A stretch of 64,000 nt of DNA, from NCBI GenBank assembly GCA_005281725.1, contig SSBO01000001.1, positions 6,184,399-6,248,398 on the forward strand, in the 5' to 3' direction. This DNA is from Wuchereria bancrofti. Lineage: Eukaryota; Nematoda; Chromadorea; Rhabditida; Onchocercidae. Shown piece after piece: positions 57,121 through 64,000 of this stretch (within the stretch, counting starts at the first letter, position 1; each line of letters starts with the position of its first letter). Both the position numbers and the translations under genes were made by a program. The notes below the pieces were generated by a model. It ran no database searches and was not told where the DNA came from. It saw only the letters and a program-made list of their open reading frames with translations.

Positions 57121-57577
57121 TACTATTTTGTATATCTTTGCCCATGAAGTTTTACTGTATGTTCAGATATTTCGTCGTTCGAAGATTTGATTTGGATAAT
57201 TGCTAGGAACTAAGGAAGATTTGAATTCGCAACACAGAATAGCGGGCAGTCGACGAAGTCGCAAAAAAGTTATTCTCAGAAAATGTGTTCTTTCTTCTTC
57301 CTTTGACTAACAACAAGAAGAAGTAGACGACAGATCACTTTGCAGATTACCAGATAAAAATGTACATCTTTTGTCGCATTGAATTATTGCCAACTTTAAT
57401 AAATTACTCCACTTGTAAAACTACATATGAAATTTAACTGATTATTATTATTATTCATGCTCACAATTCTTCCTTGTGTTACTTTGGGATGAACAATTTT
57501 ATTGTAGCGCTTCGTAAAAAAAACACACAACGCATAAAAAACTTCCTAAGGAAGAAATGTGGGGGAGGTCGTGAAAC
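57121..57577. other. PIM kinase 3' flank
   Basis: Noncoding. On the minus strand, 57577 down to about 57490 is the sequence that follows the SL1 copy: GT, a C-rich stretch, a small CTTCC-TTA-GGAAG hairpin, then T runs. Confidence 0.5.
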
Positions 57578-57599
57578 CTCAAACTTGGGTAATTAAACC
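57578..57599 (-). ncRNA. exact copy of nematode spliced leader SL1
   Basis: The minus strand from 57599 to 57578 is identical over all 22 nt to nematode SL1 (begins GGTTTAATTA, ends AAGTTTGAG). A chance exact match in 64 kb is negligible. It is followed by GT, as an SL RNA donor requires, then by a short hairpin and a T run. In C. elegans the stretch after the donor pairs with the leader's 5' end; here GTTTCACGACC does not, and I see no good Sm site. It is therefore either a divergent SL RNA gene, an SL pseudogene, or a leader fixed in the genome by retrocopying of a trans-spliced mRNA. Confidence 0.7.
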
Positions 57600-58510
57600 A
57601 AGCAAGTCAACGATATAATACAATTATAAAACACTAAAATATTATCAAAATACCCTCAAAAACCATCCAAAAACGTAGAACGAATAATGGTTGGTGGGGA
57701 AGGTTGGTTAGTTTATATACAGAACTAATTTGACGATTGGAAATTAGATAGAAGAATTTCTCATGGATGAAAAAACAAGATTGTTAACAAGATTAGTTTT
57801 ATTGTGTGAGAAAGGAGGAAATAGATTAGTATGATTTAAGGGTTTAGACGTTGATTAATTACAAGTGTAAAAATATTCGGAAATTGAATCATCAAGTGTG
57901 AGAAGAATTTTATAAGTATAAATTAGATTTAGGAATTAGATAAGAGAAATTTGTTAGTTTTGGATATAATAATTTAAATATTTCGTTGTTCACGACAGGA
58001 GAGGGCTTGCTGGTTACTTTTCGCAGAACAATTCTGAACCACTTATAACACTGAAACAATTGGGACCAATTATATTCAAATTTCTTTTTTTTGAAAATCC
58101 TTTGGAGTGCAAATTAAAACAGTACCAATTTCACATTATTTTCAGTTCAACCTTTGGTCAAAAAGCTTCGTCAAAATCACTACGATCTTAAAGCCTCCAC
58201 ACACTTTAACCACAGGAAAGTAAATCTAAAACAGCAGTAGAGTTCAGATATTGGAGCGTTCTTTTACCGTACTCGTTTGAGGAAAGATAACCATTGTAAC
58301 AAAATTTATTTGAAATTCAATTCAAAACCAAATCAAGACATAGGCACATTCATCAGTAAACTTTAAAAAGTAGAGAAATTTAATTTATTCATTAACATTG
58401 ATAGAAATGACTGGCAACGACGATTGCACTTGTCCATTAAAAAGCAATTTGAGATTAAATAAATCCCCGACAGTTTGAAAATTTTTAAAAGATAATCCAA
58501 ACCAACAATC
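57600..58510. other. intergenic
   Basis: AT-rich, no open frame of interest. The stretch just right of 57599 would be the promoter of an SL RNA gene on the minus strand; I recognise no proximal element. Confidence 0.45.
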
Positions 58511-58674
58511 CTAAGAAGTGGCAACAAGAATAAAAATTAGTTGATATTCCTTAAAGCATTTTCTTGCTAATGCATGTTGCACAGCTATTTGATTAGATGC
58601 GATATGTGATGTAGCTGCATAATGCACGAAGTGATAAGAGGCACTAACATCTTGATGTGCAACATAACTTGTAG
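58511..58674 (-). CDS. possible terminal exon, unidentified
   Basis: After a good TTTTACAG acceptor, the minus strand reads TSYVAHQDVSASYHFVHYAA and on to a TAG at 58511 without interruption (two bases plus 54 codons). Composition is balanced and unlike AT-rich noise. It may be the last exon of the gene at 60556-61568, but the intervening exons are not identified. Confidence 0.25.
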
Positions 58675-60555
58675 CTGTAAAACAAAAGTAAAATGTATTT
58701 CGCAACTGTCAGAGAAAGTAAAAAGCAAACGTACATTGCAGCAAATAGGATATATTAAACAAAAGTGAATCCTGATTTCATAAGGACGTTATTCGTACAT
58801 TGCATGAGAAATAATAGGCATTAGAATGGTTTGAGCAACTGATATAAACGATATGAAGCAGCAAAAAATGATGTACCTTCAACTTCTATATTACTTCTTT
58901 CACCAATACTGTATTATTAGTGTTTGGAAAGTTATGGAATGCTGCAATCGAAGTCCTAATTAGCGAATTTGGCGTAACATCAATTTTTGTCTGAATATGA
59001 GTACAAAATTTTCATTGATTTATATCTACGATAGATGACTAACATAACATAGTATCCTCTTTTCTAAAATAAATGATAATTTTGAGACAGCAATATCCTG
59101 TATCAGATACAGTGGAAGAATCATAAGAAATAGTTCAATTTAGAAATGTTAAAAAGTGATGAGATAATAAATGCAAGGATTAAAGACCAAGGCTACAAGG
59201 TCGAAAGAACTCATTATACATGAGGTTGGAAGTTTTGCAAAAAGCATTTAACAAGTAACGGCAAGTAATATGGCTTAAAAGCATATGATCGAATGAACCG
59301 TTTGGTAGATAAAAAAAGAAATTAAGAAAGCCTCATTCAACCACAAAGTAATGTCCTTCAAGTATTAAAAGGCTATGGAAAAATGAAAAAGTTTTCTCGT
59401 AATCTTCTGAAAATTCACATGGCTAGTATGATCTATTGGCTGATGTTCCAAGCAAAGATATACTTGACGTCTCATCATCTAGAGACAGATTCTCCGATAT
59501 CTGTGATCGTAGAGACGAAATAGTGCATCCGATGTTTAACACAAGTGAGTAAATTTGTTTCCTGCAAAGGCATACTGAAGGATATAACGAGAGATCTCTA
59601 AAATTAAAAGAAAAGGACCTAACACTACAGTCCAAATTTTGTGCTTGTATTAGCCAAAAAATTATGATGGAGACATGACTGGTCAAATGACAGGCAAACT
59701 AGGGAATAGACACGGTGTCAAGTTTTTGTTTCTTCTGGAGAAACAAGTTGCTGAAAAGTCCTGGGAGCAAAAGGAAAATTAAAAAGTTATTATCCTCCAG
59801 TCTTCCAGCCAAATGATTTTATCACCGAAAACAGAACTTGATTACATGAAAGCATTGGGATGAGTGATTACTGACAACATACCATTTGTCACGCACACTA
59901 TTCTCCCTGCTCCTGAACTATATCCAGGTGATGCTCTGATGATAGATCATGATTACCCGTTTTACATTCCAGTAATCGTTTCAAATAACCACTCTGAGGT
60001 ATTTGGTAAGTGGGATCCAGTATATCCACAAACTGCTAAAAAAGAGAAAAAAACTTGTATACACGGTGTTAACAGTGTCTTTAAAGGTTTTGGAAAACTT
60101 GCACCATCTTTTTAACAGCATCGTGTAAAATGAACGATGTAAAAATGTAGAAAAAAGGACATGGAGACAAAAACTGGGCACGAAAATTTTATGTGGATAG
60201 AAGAAAAATGTCTAATAAGAAGCTTTCCAAACGGCTGAAGTGCATATTATTATTGTAAGCAGAAAATTCATTTTGCAGAACACACTGTTCATGTTGCCAA
60301 ACAAAAGATTTCATGCAAATGAATCCTATTAACGAAATAGTATTGAAATATAATCAGGTACGAATAGCAAATAGATGTAGATGATTCTCAAAATGCTTAA
60401 TAATTAAGTAGCATTAAGAATGGTGTGTAGCTCTGCACACAATAATCTTTAAATGAATATAGACTGAAGATCTTTTCTGATTGCTTGAAATTCACATACA
60501 TTGTGGATCATAAAGATTTTGATGGAAAGTACAAAAACTTAGGAAAAACGATTAC
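58675..60555. other. region with conflicting coding-like fragments
   Basis: Plus-strand pieces at about 59100-60290 read like eroded protein in changing frames (for example DRFSDICDRRDEIVHPMF near 59490, MTGKLGNRHGVKFLFLLEKQ near 59690, MIDHDYPFYIPVIVSNNHSE near 59940, GDKNWARKFYVDRRKMS near 60165), separated by stops. The minus strand at 59560-59415 also has an exon-like frame ending in TAG after a CTTTGCAG acceptor. This could be a decayed insertion or undetected exons of the minus-strand gene. Confidence 0.3.
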
Positions 60556-61568
60556 CTTAAACTCAGGTAGTTCAAGTAACTGGAACGCATTTGCTTTAAT
60601 TAAAAACTTTGCGAGAGCAATATCTCTTGCAGACTTGACAGCATTAATTTGTTCATCGGTGGTACTTGTAGCTGCTAGGTCACGAGATGGTACAATTGGT
60701 TTTGTAGTATTAATAGTAGCAGTTGCTGCAGCAGAGGTAGTGGCAGTTATGTTAGTCACTGGATTTTCAATGCTTTTACGTGTTTGGCGCACCTTCACTA
60801 CTTCACCAGTCGGCAGTCTTTTACTTATTGTCCTAAATTAATCCAGTGAAACAGAAGAATACAGCATACAATTAATGCAATTATAATTGAAATAACAAAA
60901 AAAGACTGACTTCGTAACCTAAAATTTTCAAAAACCATGAAAAAGTTAAATACGATTTAAATACAGCAAAGATATAATTGAACAGGTTTTTGCAGAGAAA
61001 TGTTTCTCAAAACCGAAGAACCATCCAAGAAAACTTCTTTTACGATGAGATACTTGACATTGTAGAGTGTCCTCCACTGCAAAGGAATCCACTTCTTACG
61101 ATTCAAAAGTTGGCAAGATAGGATGGTTTGCTTAGCTCTACTACTAGTTACCCGGTACTAATTCTTTCCTGCGCTCACATGCTCAGGATTTGCAGAGAAA
61201 AGACAAAATAAGAACTGTAATCTAAAATTTAGGGACTTGCATATTAAGATTAAATTCCACCTAACGGATTTCGTTGTATCCAAGGCAGATGAAATATGTG
61301 CATTCACCAGATGATTGCGGACAGTGCCTCCACTGACCACGGATTGAGCATTTAAAAATTTATTTTGTAATGGTGGTTTTGATGCTACCAAATCCGACTT
61401 TGCGAGACCAAGACGCATCAGTAAATTGGTGTCGACTAAACTTGATGCTTCATCAGAACCAAAACTAACGATTCTATTTGTGTTACCAATCGCAGCGTAA
61501 TCAACATTTGAATCTGAATAGTAGTTATAATGACGTATACTGCTTGCATAGACTACAGAATTCAACAT
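60556..61568 (-). CDS. unidentified gene, two 5' exons
   Basis: Exons 61568-61261 and 60832-60556 join in phase (phase 2) to give 195 residues starting MLNSVVYASSIRHYNYYSDS. TTTGTAG|AG ends at 61589, 20 nt before the ATG, and suits SL trans-splicing. The second exon ends at AAG|GTAATC, phase 0, so the gene continues, but I could not find the next exon with confidence. The sequence is Ser/Thr/Ala-rich, then basic (TISKRLPTGEVVKVRQTRKS). It finishes with DIALAKFLIKANAFQLLELP, which resembles the segment after the BED finger in BED/hAT-type proteins. It might therefore be part of the BED gene immediately upstream. Confidence 0.45.
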
Positions 61569-62137
61569 GTTTTCTTATCTTGCACACTCTACAAATAAAA
61601 TAACAAACAGGACAGGCTGATGGAACATGTTTATGAAAGGGAAAAATATACAGTAAACAGAGTTGGACATTAAATTCAAATAGGTTGGATAAAATCTAGG
61701 AGTGTTCAAAACTATTATTCTACTTGACACCAATGAGAATCTCATTAGACTTGAAATAAAGGGAGAGGACAGAAAGAAAGAACGATCTGCGGGAATCTTT
61801 CATTGAATATGGACAAAAATTTTGCTGAATAACAGCTTCATCTGAAAATCTCAAATTTTTGTCTGGTCACAGAAATTTACGTTTGCGCATAGTCTTAATA
61901 ATATAAAAAATGAGTAGTAACTAAAATGCTCATAAAGGTAATTTTCAGTAAACTACATCTGAAATAGAAATGGATACAGAAGCGAATAACGAAGTGCAAT
62001 GGAAAGGGGTGGAAATAGAAAAAGGAGGAGGAGGAGAAAACGAAGGAGGAATTAACGGTATTTAATAGAAGCTTGAGTAGGTGAAGCACAAAATATAATA
62101 CAACAGTCTTGGTTTATTTCTTTTTTCTATAGACTTA

Positions 62138-62186
62138 GAAGTATTATACAAGGATATACAAGAACTGGAAGTATTATACAAGGATA
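62138..62186. repeat. 30-bp-spaced direct repeat
   Basis: GAAGTATTATACAAGGATA occurs at 62138-62156 and 62168-62186. A second pair, AACACTGTAAATCCA, lies at 62209-62223 and 62234-62248 and overlaps the stop codon of the BED gene. Confidence 0.85.
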
Positions 62187-62231
62187 ATTCCACTGAAAAC
62201 ATTTAATAAACACTGTAAATCCAGAAACAAA

Positions 62232-63698
62232 CTAACACTGTAAATCCAACGATTGCGTTTGATTTGCTGCTGCCATCTCTATCATTGCTTTGACACGTTC
62301 CGTATTAGTCATGGATGTAAAACTTTCATCCTCGAAAGCCCCTGTACTGAAATGCCAAACGCAATCAAGCGAACCGGAAAAACTTTCCATTTTGGTTGAT
62401 GTTATTCAGTGAAGTCAGTATCATATTAACTCTTGTATGATTATAGCTAACCAACGGAAAGAAGCGCTTAGTACCAACTTCGGAGAGAGATGCCTGATAT
62501 ATATATATATATAAGAGAGAGGTAGAGAGACACTTGGCATCGACTTGTTCTACCACCACATACTGTCATATCAGAAATGGAAAAAGATATTTTACCTCAA
62601 GGATCTTTTCTTCTCTTCTGCTTGTTCTTCTTCCGCACTACTGATATTTGTATCTTCGCTGCTGCTTCTGCATATAAGAAATGGTTATCCAGTTGCTGGA
62701 TGTTTTTTTCACTATGTGTCAAACAAACCATAAAATTGTTCCCGATAGTTTTTATCCTCTCTAGATACTTTGCATTGCCTGCGACTTTTTGATCGATAAT
62801 GCAAAATCTAGAGTGCTGATCTAGTGAATCTGACAAATGCAGGAAGGAAAAAATTCAATTAATCCTCCGGTTTACCTATGTATCTTTCTAATTTCAGTCG
62901 ATGACTTCCTAACTTCTTATTGAAACAAGGCATTCAGCTGAACCTATATATCATATATCTAACATAAACTAGTTTGTTTTAAAACGTTTGAAACCCACTA
63001 TTATACACACCAGTCCTTGTCCAGAAGCTAGGGATTTGTGAAGGATTTTCTTGTATGTTATAAATGCTATTTTCGATATTATTTCCTTTATCTGATAATT
63101 TATATGTGTTTATTAGCCTTATTCTGCTTGTGCGACGACCATCATATATTGCGAGAACTTTTTAGGAAAAGCACCGATGGATATGGGAATAAACTGTAAT
63201 TCAATATTACAAAAAGAATTTAGTAATTAAATGCGTTTCCACTGACTGAAAGCATGATTCATCCATCTCTCGGATTAAGCTTACATTTTTGTTTTCTATT
63301 TCAGAAAAGATTATACATAACAGTACAGAAGCATTTCCATCCTCTCCATCATGTAAAAAGTAGTTACTGGAGAGAAAGGGATGAGGGAAAGGGTTACAAA
63401 CTTGGTAGTCTGATTTGTGGCTATGAATAGCATGATTAGTAAACATTAATTTTCAATGCAGCTACTTTTACTCTCTGACTGTTCAAATAACATTTCAAAT
63501 TATAACCTACTTTTTCAAGGGAGATGAAGGTGCCTGAACCGACTCTGGGATAGGGCTGATTCCTTCTTCCAAACGTTGACGTGATTCCAGTATTAAAATC
63601 AGTCGATAATCACTTTTGTGATGTGCTTTCAGATGCATTTTCAAATTTGTACTGAATGGCGATGAGGTGCTGAATGGGCAATTAACACATTTCACAGT
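62232..63698 (-). CDS. BED-type zinc-finger protein, 3' exons (partial)
   Basis: Three exons: 63698-63511, 62667-62596, 62346-62232. All junctions are phase 2 and GT-AG, ending in TAG. The 5' part lies beyond the right edge. The first visible exon begins TVKCVNCPFSTSSPFSTNLK and continues MHLKAHHKSDY: C-x2-C, then L-x2-HL-x3-HH, the layout of a BED finger. The next exon is Ser/Glu-rich (SSSEDTNISSAEEEQAEEKK), and the C-terminus contains ERVKAMIEMAAANQTQSLDL. BED fingers bind DNA in chromatin-boundary factors and domesticated hAT transposases. Without the N-terminus, I cannot say which. The gene may instead read on through a GT at 62239 toward the exons at 61568-60556. Confidence 0.55.
62496..62533. 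repeat. AT and GA microsatellite
   Basis: (AT)n followed by GAGAGAGGTAGAGAGAC, within the last intron of the BED-finger gene. Confidence 0.85.
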
Positions 63699-64000
63699 CT
63701 AAAATAAGCGATATTTTTGAAATGACTTAGAAAATTTTGGAAAATTTTGTAAAATGACTTACAAATTACAAAATTTGTATCATGCAGATTAATCTAGACA
63801 TGGACCATGCAAACTGGGTAAGATTTTCATCCCGGAACATTTGCTAATTAAAAGTTATAACTTGTGAAACGAAAATTAGATAATATTCTGACAAAAACTA
63901 CCAACAAGAAAGACTTCTAAATTATTAAAAAGATACGATCACTGGCATGTTGCAGTAGGTTATTTGAAATTTTATAAATCATAATAAAAAGTTGTGAACT
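63699..64000. other. upstream intron of the BED gene to window edge
   Basis: AT-rich sequence with no exon I can support; the gene's 5' part lies outside the window. Confidence 0.4.

Overview
The window is nuclear DNA of a nematode, most likely a spirurid or filaria-like species. It is AT-rich, with genes split into many short exons by GT-AG introns of roughly 50-700 bp. TTTCAG-type acceptors lie 10-50 nt upstream of several start codons, as expected for SL trans-splicing. The protein-coding genes match C. elegans-type proteins residue for residue over long stretches, and an exact copy of the 22-nt nematode spliced leader SL1 sits at 57578-57599 (minus strand).

Layout: 1-5.0 kb holds no gene I can support. 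5.3-7.0 kb is a striking degenerate (ATC/GTC/CCC) triplet-repeat block with an internal 45-bp tandem array flanked by two copies of a longer segment. 7.1-11.5 kb is noncoding apart from a small GC-richer island. 11.55-16.33 kb (minus) is a complete 16-exon WDR48/UAF1 gene. 17.40-31.34 kb (minus) is a complete 44-exon PRPF8 gene with one suspicious in-frame TGA. 33.0-34.1 kb (minus) holds exon pieces of a nuclear hormone receptor ligand-binding domain. 38.56-40.51 kb (minus) is a six-exon TMEM17 gene, arranged head to head with 40.97-43.03 kb (plus), a six-exon SMNDC1/SPF30 gene. 43-54.5 kb is mostly noncoding, with a possible pair of terminal exons near 45.9 kb and a perfect 34-bp inverted repeat at 50.0 kb. 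54.5-57.12 kb (plus) is a seven-exon PIM-family kinase. 57.6 kb carries the SL1 copy. 58.5-64 kb (minus) contains exons of an unidentified gene and the 3' part of a BED-type zinc-finger gene that runs off the right edge.

Functional themes: PRPF8 is the core scaffold of the U5 snRNP and SMNDC1 is a splicing factor needed for tri-snRNP assembly, so two spliceosome genes lie within 10 kb of each other. WDR48 activates USP1/USP12/USP46 deubiquitinases. TMEM17 belongs to the ciliary transition-zone MKS module. PRPF8 and WDR48 are on the same strand about 1.07 kb apart, which would permit but does not prove an operon. Exon coordinates given below were derived by hand from splice phase plus remembered family alignments and were not checked against transcripts.
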